A stretch of 64,000 nucleotides of DNA from Apostichopus japonicus (Eukaryota; Echinodermata; Holothuroidea; Aspidochirotida; Stichopodidae): NCBI RefSeq assembly GCF_037975245.1, contig NC_092565.1, positions 12,024,499 to 12,088,498 on the forward strand, written 5' to 3'. The notes under the pieces are model-generated. The model had not been told where the DNA came from and did not search any database. It saw nothing but the letters and a program-made list of their open reading frames with translations. Position numbers and translations under genes: made by a program. Shown one piece after another: positions 13,123 to 25,480 of the stretch. Within the stretch, counting starts at the first letter, position 1, and every line of letters begins with the position of its first letter.

Positions 13123-13156
13123 CGACGATGACGACGACGACGACGACGATGATGAC
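12905..13156. repeat. (GAT/GGT/GAC)n trinucleotide array, about 250 bp
   Basis: This trinucleotide repeat changes by domain: GAT first, then mixed GAT/GGT, then GAC/GAT. All six frames are open or nearly so and encode poly-Asp, poly-Ser or Met-rich strings. It lies in Emx intron 2, has no splice context linking it to Emx, and is treated as non-coding. Confidence 0.9.
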
Positions 13157-15841
13157 ATGTTTTCTCTCAAAATATTAATCTTATATATTTACAATTTATA
13201 TTTAGTAATATTTGGTAACTACTAATTTCAAACATTTAAGTAAAAAGTTTCTTTTTAAAATGTTAGCGGTTATAGATTAATTTTTCAATCGATTAAAGTG
13301 AAGAAAGCATATGTATGTTATTGGTTTGAGTTCTCGCGTGAAGTCGTAGTAAAATATTTAACATTCGATTGATAAAAAGAGACAAAACATGATAAATTCC
13401 ATATGCACCAGCAAAAAATGTAATGGTGGGATATTTCCTGCATAACCCCGACATAGTTCGAGATAAAATCTTGGCAACGCGAACACACCGTCATTGGATA
13501 CCTCCCTCACACATATACATAAGCCGTCATTGTGCTAATAATAAACCCCTATCGACCTATTTAATAAATGTCACACTGGTGTTGATTACAAAACTTTATC
13601 GATCCCAGAAGGGTCTGGAATCCCAAGAAAATAAGGTAAAGTTACCATATTTTGACACAATTATGATATCAGGTTGGCGTAACATTTTCATGACCCGCAG
13701 ATTTTATTCTTGTCCTGTCTGTTTTTTTTTTACTTCAATCGAGTACATCACAAAGTGAGAAACCAAAATGTTTTGAAAAATAATCAAACCAAGTCATTTA
13801 CGGGCAAATAAAAATGATAAAAAAAAAGAAATATTTATAAAAAAAAAATATATAAAAAAAAAACAGGAGAAAATGAAGAGACGAATCCAATCATTCTTCC
13901 TCAATCCCCTCATTCCTATATGTGTCTTGTGAGTGTTAAAAAGAAACGATATTACTGAGATTCGTTTTTAACTATTATTCTGGTCTTCTTTTACTCTTAA
14001 TTTTCAAAATGTTAAAATAAAACGTAACCTATATATTTTAAATGTAAATTTTATAGTTCGCAACATTTGCCTCGAGAGTGAGCATCGTTTGTAAGTAACA
14101 CAAACAATGAATTCCTGCTTCGTTCGATTGATGTGAGGAAGCGGGAGTTGTGGGGAAGGGAGTGGTGGGGAGGGGAGAGGAGGGGCGAATGTGGTGAAGA
14201 GTAGAGCGGGAGGGAAGTGATAGTAATGGGGTGGTCGATGAGGTTAAATTTTCAATATCTTCTCAATTACCCAAATCGAAACCAGCATCTCTTTTTCAAC
14301 TGACCATTTTTTTGCTCTAAATCAAGTTAAAGTAAAATAGGTCATGCCATTCTAACTAATATGAACTCGGTGTTTTCTATTTCTCTTAAAGGAATTATTC
14401 CATCTTGAACCGGAAACAGTAAAGTACCTATTTCCATAAAACAGCAAGAAAAATGATCCCAGATATATAGAAAATTTATTTTTTATTATTTTTTAAAATT
14501 ATATTCGTGTCTTGAACCACTTTCCCGTCTCTTGAACCACATTCCCCATATCCTTACACATATAATTGAATACAATTTGTTTTATTAAGGTTCTATATAA
14601 GCCCATATTTACGAAAGACATTCTAGTTGAACGTCCATAAAAATATGATATTTTGTTCATGAATTCTATGTCTATTCTTTATCGACTTAATTTTTGCCAA
14701 TATTTGATAACAGAAGGAAGTAAAAACGTTCTTACCAGCAATAATATTTTTTTTTAAATATATGTGTTTTTTGTTGTTGAAACAGTGAGCGTCAGAAATA
14801 CCAGTTATTTGTTGACTAAAGCTTTCATTCTCAGAACCCACCACCCCCACCCCCGCCCCTCCCCTGCCAGAATTAAAACCCTCGTAAAGACAAAAATAAA
14901 CAAAGAAGAGAATTCGCTTATTTTGACCTTCATTCGAAACTAAATTGCCTATTTCAATTTGTTCAATAATAGAAATGTACTTCCGTGGGAATTTCCGGGA
15001 GGGTTTGACTCGAATGTATATATATATATATAGATATGTATATCTATCTATTCATTACTTGACAGGTTATCTTTCAATATGACAAGGGTGTCAAAGGTTT
15101 TTATGAGCGAGAAAAAAAACAGAAGGTCATTGAAAGGCTTCTTTTTATAAATATATATATATATAAATATATTATCCAATCTATTTGATTAAGACAAACG
15201 ACAAAGAATAAGTTTTGTACCTGGAAACATATTCTGTAGCTACTAATACGGCTAGGAAGTAGGCTACAGACTTAGGGGGTGAAACAAATTTCACATAATC
15301 TCTGTAATTGATAGCGGTCTCGTTCATTTACTGACAGCTTTAACGAGACCGGAATATTGTGATCCTTTAGGAAAGCGTGATTTGGTTTCCAAAGTATATT
15401 ATAAATTGATATCTCTTTATCCTCGATATCCATATAGTACAGCCGGAAAAGACACGGCCAAGAGTAACCTATCAAACAAAAAAATGTCGATGGAGATAGC
15501 TTTGTTCCCTTCCAAAAATGTTTTTTAAATAAAATAAAATGCAGAAATAGCTTAAAAACTGTAAGTTTTTTTTTAGTTGATTTTGATAACGTTGTGATGA
15601 TATTTGATATAAACATCCTAAAATAATGTATTGTGATACTTTGAACTGTCAAATTTCAATACAAATAATTTAAAAAAATATTGAATTTGGCAAATTTCCG
15701 TTTGTTAATAGTAGTATGTAAATGTGTCTGGGGCGACAAAATGTTGGGAATTGAATGACATTCATAAATCGTTCATTTATGAAAATTTCACTGGATCATT
15801 AACCATACCTGGTGGGAGTGGTTTAGCTTTTATCAATTGTA

Positions 15842-15849
<8 letters not shown>

Positions 15850-15880
<31 letters not shown>

Positions 15881-15882
15881 GG
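15850..15882. repeat. short (TA)n tract in intron 2
   Basis: The tract runs ATATATATAAATATATATATA into TAGGCCTTTG. Similar short TA patches occur near 15020, 15155 and 18470-18525. Confidence 0.85.
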
Positions 15883-16565
15883 CCTTTGTTTACAGTTGAT
15901 AAGTATAATATATAATGTTAGCACGCTAAAATTGTTAGAAATGTCAAAAATACTCTCTAGAAGTTTCAGAACCTATAGGGAACCTATGGATCGAGGACTT
16001 AACACATCAGACAATTTACTGTCTTTTATGTGAGAAAGGCTATACTAATACTGGGTATAAAATATTTCATAACGTTCGAAAATTAGACCTACTGACCAGT
16101 ACCTAACGTTCTAGCATATTTGGAGCTTTATGAATAGCCTTCAATTCTCAAGAGTGAAATTTCACTCCTTTAGAGAGTTCAGTGTAAAATGACTTGTTTT
16201 CGTCAATCGGAGAGAACAAAAACAAGTCATTTCATTTCAATAAATTGATATTTAACTAAGCTATATATACGCAAAGTGAAAACAATTAGGTTTTAGAGCT
16301 AAATGTTGGCATGAGGCATGAAATCATTATTTGATCTGCAGCTCGGAGAGCCAAATTGGCTTCTTCCAAGAAATCGTTTTCCTGGATTCTTACAACTATA
16401 GATGAGTCTTCCCTCTGTTCTATACTGAGGAGAGAACTATTCCCGAAGTGATTGTCGTTAACTCGGGCTGCTTGACTTAATACAATTAATCATCGTGTAG
16501 GTTAACATAGATAATTGGAATTCTGTTTAATTACTGTACTTGCTGATGGGTTTATCGATAACGTC

Positions 16566-16584
16566 TAATCTAATAATCTAATCT
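16566..16584 (+). promoter_or_regulatory. triple TAATCT cluster (K50-homeodomain-like sites)
   Basis: Three TAATCT hexamers lie at 16566, 16574 and 16579 inside Emx intron 2. TAATCT is a variant of the TAATCC core bound by K50 homeodomains such as Otx. Otx factors regulate Emx genes in vertebrates, so this is a plausible but unproven input site. Confidence 0.25.
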
Positions 16585-17147
16585 AGTCCCCTCTTAATTT
16601 TCTATAGGTTTAAACAGTTCGATCCTACTGTCGAATGAATTTCGGTATGCTAATGACCGCTAACGTCACTCTACTCGGGGTAATGGATTCCAGGCGAAGA
16701 TTTGCTCAAGAAAATTGCAATGGTTTTGATTAAAAACAATAAGTTTAGGGCAAGATATAAATAATCCGATAAAAAAAAAATAAAAAAAACAAGTAACTAT
16801 AGAGAACTTTCGCTTTAAGTTTACTTGGAAAAAGTAAGACTGAGAGACAACGCATTAGATTGAAAATTAAGTTATTCAATGGTGAGGGTAGTGAATATAC
16901 CAAACTGTATAAAGGTATAGTCATGTTTTTTAATACATATGGTATACTGTGAAGCGATATGATTTGACGTGACGTGATATGAGGTGACGTCATGGAAGTA
17001 CTTTGTGGTATGATGTTTTGTGGTGTGATTTGACGTGGTGTTATATGTAGTGTTAGGTTACGTGACGTGATTTGATGTCGTGTGATGTGTTGTATTGGTG
17101 TGGTGTGAAGTGGCTTGCCGGATATGATGTTTTCAGCTATATTTTAA

Positions 17148-17215
17148 ATAGTAATATTGAGGATTTATAAAGCGCAGATATATAACGGTGCTCAAGACGG
17201 ACACAGGTTTAAATA
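17148..17215 (-). repeat. 3' tail of a SINE/LINE-type element, minus strand
   Basis: The sequence TAGTAATATTGAGGATTTATAAAGCGC...GGTGCTCAAG is the reverse orientation of the GCGCTTTG...GCGCTATATAA...TTATTA tail type also seen at 1580 and 22030. Only the tail is recognisable. Confidence 0.45.
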
Positions 17216-17484
17216 AGTCTGTTATTCCACATCCAGTACTTCCCAAATGTGCACCAGTTCAAATCAAGGACGTGTAAGAATATATCAGTTTACTTAAAAT
17301 GGACGTTCAGCTCATTCCAGTATATCACATCAATCTAATGTAGTATTTGTACTGCCCAAAAAAGTTGCTAAACAGTCGACAGAGGTATTTATTTTGCCAA
17401 AGTATTGACCTCAAAACTATCTTGTCAGTAATGCATTTTGTTCATCACATCATCTTCAAAATTCTTCTTGAATAAAACCGTCTC

Positions 17485-17600
17485 TCGTCCGATAAACATA
17501 ATTAAGCGAATGATCATTAAATTACGTATGCAAATGTAATTAGTTTAATTACTCAGTTTGCCGAAGTTTCATCTTAAACGTATTCAAACCGCGCGCAATA
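17485..17600. promoter_or_regulatory. POU octamer with homeodomain-site cluster in intron 2
   Basis: A perfect ATGCAAAT octamer (17528-17535) is flanked within about 60 bases by CATAATTAAG, ATCATTAAATTA, GTAATTAG and TTTAATTACTC. This mix of POU and TAATTA-type sites resembles a neural developmental enhancer. The assignment rests on motif density alone in AT-rich DNA. Confidence 0.35.
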
Positions 17601-18469
17601 TGACTTATTTTTTATTGCCGAATATTGTATTTATCGCTTTATTATTAGAAAAGACACTTCAGCAGGTAAGTTAAGTTAACGAATTGCCTGTGGTTATCAA
17701 ACAACAGGAAGTAAATTTAATTATATATTCCAAAGCGCTAATCCGAAAAACGTTACCAGAAGTCCAACGAGCAAGCATGCAGGAGCGGAACACAAACTGC
17801 TCCTTTTTTATGATTCTCTTAATTACCGTATTGTATATATTCTCCTAACGTTATATCCTAACGTGATAACATGGTAAGCATTCTAATCATAAACTAAATA
17901 TGATTTTTTTTAAAAATCTTTTGTAAACTTAATAAACTGATTATTTGCTAGGCCTATTCCAATAAACAAGAATGTATTCTTTCTTCCAATAATATAACTT
18001 TGGCAAAGCAATGTAAAATTTAGTTGATACATTGCGTTAGTTTCATCTAAGTTTAGACATGCACGAAACTTGTGAGTCTCGAAGTTCAATAAGAGGAAAG
18101 AAAAGCGAACCTTCCTTACTCTTGTACTCTCCTAGCGCACCCCTCCCTTCTTCACACCCCTCCCCATACAAACGCAAACATACACACATGTCGTTTTGAA
18201 TTTTTCTTCAGTTAGGTGCTAAGATAGGCCATAAAATATTTGCTTGAGTGGGGACAAAAACTGGTGCGCAAATGCCTATTGCTTCCAAGGTAGAAAATCG
18301 AAAAATGTGTTACGGCATTTTGTATAATATACAACTCAATTGGACGACATGCACACAAATCGTATTTTCGATTCCTTTGTCATCAAGTTGTGAAAACATC
18401 AGCACTACTGCAAATATTATTTGTCTTTGTTTGTTTTTATGTTTACGTTTTTAAATTTTTAAATTTTAT

Positions 18470-18473
18470 ATAA

Positions 18474-18507
<34 letters not shown>

Positions 18508-18527
18508 ATATATATATATATACATAT
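18470..18527. repeat. (TA)n-(TG)n-(TA)n compound microsatellite
   Basis: TA repeats surround a central GTGTGTGTGTG segment in Emx intron 2. Confidence 0.9.
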
Positions 18528-20181
18528 TTATATTTAGGTTGTTATATAAGGTACTATTAAACACAATCGTTTATATATAGTCCTCGTATGCATGGTGCGG
18601 TAGGTAATTTACGTTTTAAGTCGAAGGTCACGTTCAAACAATCCTCCCCTAGACAAGTTATAACAACCCTTTAAAAGAAATTGAAACGGCTCAGTCTACC
18701 CCCCCCCCACCCCTCACCTCACCTCAATAGTGATTTATTAGCCTGGCCAGCGAAAGTTTTTTTTTGTCAGATCGAGAACGAAAATAAAGAATAAGTTTCA
18801 CGGTTGTGTATAGCACTCTATATATTTGCGATGTATAATCAACTCTCGTGTAAATCCAGAATACGGCAGAATCTATTTTTTAATGATGCTCCTAAAATTA
18901 AATTAGGTTACTTCCTAATTTACTTCGATAGTACGCATTTCATCAGCAGAATAAACACTAATATTCCAATTTGGTTAATTGGGGGTAAATTTTGTTAATT
19001 ATGGGGTCAGCTTTCATTAAATTATAGCCCGTAAATTTGGTCGAAAGGCAGTCAAATGTAGGCTTTTCCCCCTCTCTCTCTCTTTTTCATTCTTCTTTCT
19101 ATCTCATTGAAACTGACTGTGAATGCAGTGTGTAGTAGTCGAGAAATCAATCTGATTAGCTGGGGGGTGTACGGGAGTATACAGCTCAACACTCCAACCC
19201 GCCAATAAAATCGATTCTTTGACGGGCCAAGCTGAAGTTAATGTTGATTTAAAACGACGCACTTAAAACAAATTATTCGATATACCAATATCAACTCCTA
19301 GTGCTGCAACGGCGGCGGCGTGAGTATTCGTGACGGCTTAGTGAAAAAGAGAGATTTGAAAGGAGGTTAAAAGCGACGAAGATGTGAGCGGATTTATCAT
19401 CAGTGTACAATTGTTGTAACGAGATTCCTTTTCTGCTTTTTTTGCGGGGGGTGGGGGGGTTGATGGGTGAGGGGTGTGGAGTGGGGTGAGGAAGCGATGT
19501 CAGTGGTAATAGTCTTGAAGGCGTTTAATATAAGTGGCTGCTTAACGAAATTCAATCAACTCGTAATATTCTAGCAGATGTACATAACGGGTCCATCTCC
19601 TACCCATACCCCCCCCCCCCATCCCCTGACCGCCTTCGCCTCTCCTACTTGTTATTTGCACCTGAGATTAACATTTCAAATTACTATGTTATTATTTGAA
19701 GAAAATTGTAACAGATTGCGACAAAAATCAAAACACAGCAAGTGTTTTCATACATGTTGAATCAGAAGCTGCTGAGTAATCTAGGGTTGTTTAGGCTTAT
19801 TTTGCACAACAGCTAAAACTCCTGAATTTTATTACGACAATATAGCAGCCAAATCTATATCTATAGGTAAATTTTGACTTGGAAAAGTTGATGGTGAAGC
19901 TGCATGGAAGGGCTGAGAGGGGGGGGGGCTGGGGCATTAATATTTGTTTTTGGATGACATTTAAGGTGATTACATGATAAGGAACCAACAATTTTCTTGG
20001 CGAGGAGTTTCTTGATGGGAAAGATTTTTGGACCATGAGTTTGGTTAGCATTTAGGTTAGTGTGTTTATCCAGCCTTATGTCATATATATATTGTTACCC
20101 AAAAAATTGCGTTCGTGTTACTTATTTTCCCCCATGCAGTTCTGAAATTTTCGAATTCAGCTGGGTTGTCTTTTTTTAAGT

Positions 20182-20270
20182 GGATACGGGAAAAGTGTAA
20201 AGTGTAAGTGTAAAGTGTATACGGGAAAAGTGTAAGTGTAAAGTGTAAGTGTGAAGTGTATACGGAATAA
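20182..20270. repeat. AAGTGTAAAGTGTAAGTGT minisatellite beside exon 2
   Basis: Interlaced repeats of AAGTGTA and TATACGGGAAAAGTGTAA begin about 24 bases inside intron 2, next to the exon 2 donor. Reading past the donor, this repeat yields the Thr/Leu/Tyr-rich pseudo-extension of the exon 2 frame, which is not coding. Confidence 0.85.
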
Positions 20271-20294
20271 GTTAAATTGTCTACACTGACTTAC

Positions 20295-20476
20295 TTGTGT
20301 CTCAGTGAGATTTAAACTTGCTGCAAGTTGTTTTCTCTCGGCCCCTACTACGTAGTGATTCTTCTCAAACGCTTGCTCCAGCCGAAGAAGCTGGGATGGA
20401 GAGAACGCTGTTCTGATCCTCTTCGGCTTTCGGAAGGGAGAGTGGAATAGGAAACCATTATGAGCAAGTTCTGAAC
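20295..20476 (-). CDS. Emx: Emx exon 2: first 44 residues of the homeodomain
   Basis: The 182-base exon completes a split Gly codon with exon 1 and then encodes 60 codons. A short linker ([16 protein letters not shown]) leads into the homeodomain, which starts [17 protein letters not shown]. This is followed by [17 protein letters not shown], the helix 1/helix 2 signature specific to Emx proteins, and ends at ...LTETQ (homeodomain residue 44). The acceptor is CTTCATCCACAG and the donor is [22 protein letters not shown] separates Emx from Vax and Not. The linker NGFLFH corresponds to SFLLH of vertebrate EMX2. The exon contributes residues 248 (in part) to 308. Confidence 0.97.
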
Positions 20477-22029
20477 CTGTGGATGAAGGAGAAAGAATAG
20501 AAAAACACTGCATTATGGGTGTCAACCATTAATAGTTACGGTATCATGTAGAATGATTAATGGACATTCTTTCCGAGCATGCGCACTGTCAACCACCTTG
20601 TTATGAGGTGAAAAACCATATTTAAGAATTTAAGTTTAGTTACCTTTTAAATTGCTATATGACTTTCATGGCACCATATAGGCTCTATCTTCTGTTAATA
20701 ATTCTAATTTAGGAAGAGGAGAGGCGCGGGGGGGGGGGGCACAAGAATTTGCTGACCTCTGTTTCGATGAGGGATATCAGCCTTTGAGAAATTTCTGTTT
20801 TCGGTAAGGGGGTTTATGTGCAATACGGTGCTATCACTTCCATTATTTTAACTACAAATGCCGGTGTATATTATTTTGCGTACGTGTGCACGTTTTTCCA
20901 CGTTTCGTCCCTGAAAATTTCTGTGGGTGCGGAGAACTTTCCTCCACCCCCCCCCCCCCGAACCCTGTGGCTACGCCACTTTTTCCGAGTCAATTAATCA
21001 ACCAAGATCAGCAATATAGTCTGAAAACTGATAACAATCCTCAAACCTATCCCAACGTCACCAAAGTTACCACTTGGTTTGTAATACGTACTACGGTACA
21101 CAAGCAACTGATTTTCTCGAGAACGTTTCCCTCGAGGCCCGCTATTATCCCTCCACTGTGTCTTCATGTCTATAGACAATGGAATTTTACAATAAATTAA
21201 TTGTGTAACTGTTTACAATTAATTTATTGAAGAGGTCAATAATGGTTGCCCACTATTCTTACTTCAGCAAACAATCTCGCACGTTTAACTTTATCGATTA
21301 GACCATCAAGTTTAACCTCCCCAGTCAGTTCCCATATTAGGTGTAGGAGCAGGGGCGCAGTTTAAAACTTGGAAATTTCGAATTAAAAAAAAATCGAAAT
21401 TTATAACAATTCCAAAATTTTCGAGGTAATATAAGATATATAAGATAAGAGATAAGAAGTTGAAATTTTCGGAAAATTGAAATTTTTTAGATGAAACCTT
21501 TTGACATCAAATGTAAAGAGCTTCGACATAAACTGGAAGCTTCCGCTTCCAAAAGTCTGGTTTAGTTTATCTCTCCTGTCCCTCCTGTGCTACCATATAG
21601 CAGGGTATCTTTCATAGGTGAAGCAGCCTCAAATAAATAAGTCCTGTAGGTTGTCTCAATCCAACTACATAATCCCCACATTGTCTGCTGCAACCTTAGC
21701 AGTTATAGAGAATAGCATAGAGATATGTATACTCCATACCAATACTTCAATAGCACAATAAGACTTTACCACATCGTTGCATATTCACAACTTGAGAAAA
21801 ACGTCACAGCCGACGCATGCGCTTTTACTTATGATGCGTATAAGTTGTAGGGAGTCTTTGAATCGTAAATTCTGTACAGCTCCACCATTTTGGCCTGTAA
21901 GCAATGTTAAAAAGTTTCATAGTCATTTTAAGCTTTAGGATTATATTTTTGTTGGTAATTAATCCTTTTTTTTTCTTATCTTGCTTTCTAATGTTTTTCT
22001 GTTTTGGGTCATTGTTATTTTCACTTCGT

Positions 22030-22115
22030 TTTGTTTTGTGAAGTGCTTTGGGATTGTGATTAAAGGATGGAAAACGATATAGTAAGCATAATATTATGTT
22101 ATTAACTTACGCTAT
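22030..22115 (+). repeat. 3' tail of a SINE/LINE-type element
   Basis: The sequence GAAGTGCTTTGGGATTGTGATTAAAGG...AACGATATAGTAAGCATAATATTATGTTATTA is a decayed form of the GCGCTTTGGGA...GCGCTATATAAG...TTATTA tail. The 5' limit is unclear, though related sequence may begin near 21880. Confidence 0.45.
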
Positions 22116-24402
22116 GACATAGGATAAAAAACTTGTTAAACCACTGTGAATTGATCTTTTACTCTTAAGGCCACCTAGTATACTTACATCTCGATTAAGC
22201 TCAGTTGATGCCTGTTTTTATTTATGGAGGGGCTGTTTTAATGGGGGGTGGGGAGGGGGGGTTGAGGCGAACCATGTAAGCGCCGGGATCTTGTGATAGA
22301 TCTGTACTCAGTGCATAGAATTAGCTTTTTAGTAATGATTAACTTTCTTTGCCATAGAAGGGTTCGTGACTCTTATGCAGCAATATTAATGAAATTTACG
22401 AGTCCTTCTTTTACGCCCATGTGGCGATTTCATATTTTGTTTTTTGTCAATATTCGTCATCGTCGAATAAATGATAAAACTAACAGATATAAGTACACTG
22501 GCAAACAAACAACGCAAGATAGACGCATATAGGGAACATAATGCGAGGGCGCTATGTGCAATTACATCGAAAGACCAGCTTGCCCCAGTGGCTCTCTTTA
22601 CAGATGTGCACACCGCTATTCATGAAAAGAAAAGGAAAGTTAAAGCTTGTGTGTTGATCATGATGATAAGGTCGGTTTTGAAATGACCGACAGGAGGGTT
22701 TCGATATCGCCACCTAGAGCTAACAAAACAAACATGTAAATGATGCATTGATTAACCAATGATGTTGTCATGTGACTGTTTAGGTATTAACCACAATAAC
22801 AGCGGTTTATTTGTTTGTTTTCTTTTCTTTCTGTTTCATCTTTACTGCGGACAGGTACAGAGGGTATAAATCACTGATTGATATTTTAAGTTACATCTAA
22901 GCGGTAAAATAGTTTATGCAGTGATAGATCCTATCGAGCATGGAGGTATATAAGCTGATAAATATAACGGTTGATCTGTCGGCACCACAAGCAAGTAACG
23001 ACTGTTTGCAACGATCTTTATATAATACCTATAGATACCAAGTTGTAAGGCTACGAAATATTGTCATGTAGGATATTGACAGTTATTACATAATGAAACA
23101 TATAAAGTATCATGCAAACATTTACATAGGTATTCCATTCAATAGATAAACATCATTGTAAGAAATAAAGAACAGTGAGATTTTCCTTGCGGGAACGATC
23201 TACGGCTTTTCTCATCTGAATGAGCAACCGAGCAAATATACCCCATCGTGAGTTAAGAAGGAATTGGAACGTTGAGTAAGCCTATACTTAACAACAAAGG
23301 AATAAGGTTCTCGCGTATAGGAGGGTAGTTATCAATCGACGTAGGCCTATAAGGCATCTTTAATAATAACAAATTCTCGAATCTGCATCCGTGAGAATTA
23401 TTTGACTAGAAAGAAGTTATTGTACTTTCTTCATTTGAAAATAAATCACAAACACGTTTTTATGGGCGTTACATGTTAGTGGAAGAGGTGGGGGGGGGTA
23501 GGGGAAATTCTACCAAAAATATGGTGGGGAGGGAGGGAGGGGTGAGTGAAAGAGAGATTCCTGTCAAAATTTCCTGACTACGCCAGCGGTTATCCAGTTA
23601 TCACATTTGACATTTTCATACATATAGCCTTCTGCGGTAGCCCACGTAAATGGACAGTCAATGGGTTGACTTTTGTGTTTAGCAGTATAATAATACAAAA
23701 CTAAAATGTGTCAGCCCATGCCGACAGTTTAGGCCGAGTTAAGCTCAAGCTGTACATCAATTTTTTTTTTATATTGTGCCTTGTTCGAATACCCCCTACT
23801 AGGGAAATTGGTTTATAATTTAATATTCTTTAAAAGGTGAATGTATATATATACGAACATTGACCTATAATAAGCAGTAGAAACAACCCACCCAGAATAC
23901 CGGCTGACAATAGCACTTACGAATACGTCTCTATTGAGGTACTTGGGCCGGACTTAGGTGTCTCATTGATTGCGGTGGTGCCAATCTACCTATTATAAGC
24001 TTACAAAAATCCATTACTAACGAGCCTCTGTTCCAGTACAATGTACCCCCTACTTGTTCCCTAATTAAATGCTATAGTCATAGGGGTTCGCATTATCCTT
24101 GGTAATGGAGTTTATGGAGATGAAGCCTATAATGCAAAGCCTATACACTTCGCTCTATACTTTGCTATTCTATTTATGGCCTATAATGGTATTGTAACAA
24201 CAAGAAAGAATGAAAGAAGAAGAAGTAGGGAGAATGCACGGGAAGACGAGATGTGTCCTACATAGCTGTTAACCGATATGCCACAATATCGGTATTGGTT
24301 AATTTTAATAATAATTTTCTCTGTTACACCGATATTACACGGGGTTAAAGGTCATGAGTTATTGGACCTAAATTTTAGCAGGCTGTTACTTGCTAAGAAG
24401 TT

Positions 24403-24619
<217 letters not shown>

Positions 24620-24622
<3 letters not shown>

Positions 24623-25480
24623 AAAGTGTGGCAGGCTTGAAAATCAATTATGATAAGACCAATATTTTCCCTCTTGGCCCTAGAAATTACCAAAAACCTA
24701 TTTTTCTGGAGGAGTTTTCTTTCAATTGGACATTAGGTCCAATTACTATGCTTGGTATTACTGTTACCACCTTAGGGACAACCTTTTCCAACTCAACTAT
24801 ATAATACTCCTATAAGCCATCAATGCTTAAGAGCCTTCTCAATCTATGGCCGCATCGAAATTTAACCCCTTTATAGGGAAAAGCACTATTGTTAAGACGT
24901 TTGGGCTGTCTCAATTGGTTTTTCTTTTCTAGGTCCTTCCGGACCCTCCTAACCATTTTACTAGCGAGCTGAAGAGTATTGTACTCAAGTTTATATGGGA
25001 TGAAAAGCCGGATAAAGTAAAATGTCCTTTATTTTGGTCTGGTTGCCGATATCCCCTCTTACTGGAAAACATTGGTAAACGTTAATAATGTTCCCCTTGA
25101 AGATGACACTTTGTATCACAGGTTATCTGATATTCCGCGTATGTCCCGTGACTTTTATAAGGAGGTGGTAAAGAATGTCTCTACCAAACCGACCGCTTGT
25201 CTTAATTATGGGAAACCTCTTTTCAGTTGAGTGAGGATCAGTGGAGAATGGTATTTCTTAATCCTTTTTCAGTCATTAAGTCACAAAAAGATTAATATTT
25301 GTCAGTATTGTTTTACTAACGCAAATCGTTTTGCTTCATCAAATGAATATTAAACATAATTTCATGTGTGGCACCTTTTGTGAGGAGGATGAAGAAACTA
25401 TTTATCATTTTATTTTGGGATTGTTATGAAAGCAAGTCATTTATTTTAGATGTCGAACAATCTGTGCTTGGTCAACAATT
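24620..25480 (+). pseudogene. degenerate Tx1/L1-like LINE reverse-transcriptase fragment
   Basis: The first frame reads [16 protein letters not shown] and, about 35 codons on, MLGITVT. These match the SGLKINxxKSxxxPLG and YLGV motifs downstream of the catalytic core in L1/Tx1-group reverse transcriptases. After several frameshifts and stops, 25366-25425 encodes CGTFCEEDEETIYHFIL, the zinc-finger-like CxxC...EETxxHxxxxC motif near the ORF2 C-terminus of this group, with the final Cys lost. The 5' part, including endonuclease and the catalytic YxDD, is absent. It is a dead, 5'-truncated insertion in Emx intron 1, in antisense orientation to the gene. Confidence 0.7.

Larger units (their letters stand above)
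11585..20294 (-). other. Emx: Emx intron 2 (8.7 kb)
   Basis: The intron splits the homeodomain between residues 44 (Gln) and 45 (Val), the classic 44/45 intron position of many homeobox genes. It contains several microsatellites, a TGTAAAG minisatellite directly behind the donor, a minus-strand retroelement tail and a POU/TAATTA-rich candidate enhancer near 17.5 kb. No other coding exon is recognised. Confidence 0.9.

Noticed and set aside
12839-13225. 128-codon poly-Asp open frame
   Set aside because: It is the reading of a GAT/GAC trinucleotide array; all other frames are open as well and there is no coding context.
15272-15652. 126-codon minus-strand frame in Emx intron 2
   Set aside because: No domain is recognised, it is AT-rich and homopolymer-containing, and it lacks any sign of splicing or homology; it is likely chance.
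20886-21200. 104-codon plus-strand frame near a GTGGCTACGCCAC end
   Set aside because: It lies across a poly-C tract and a possible transposon end; no protein homology. The transposon's other end could not be found, so it is not listed as a feature.
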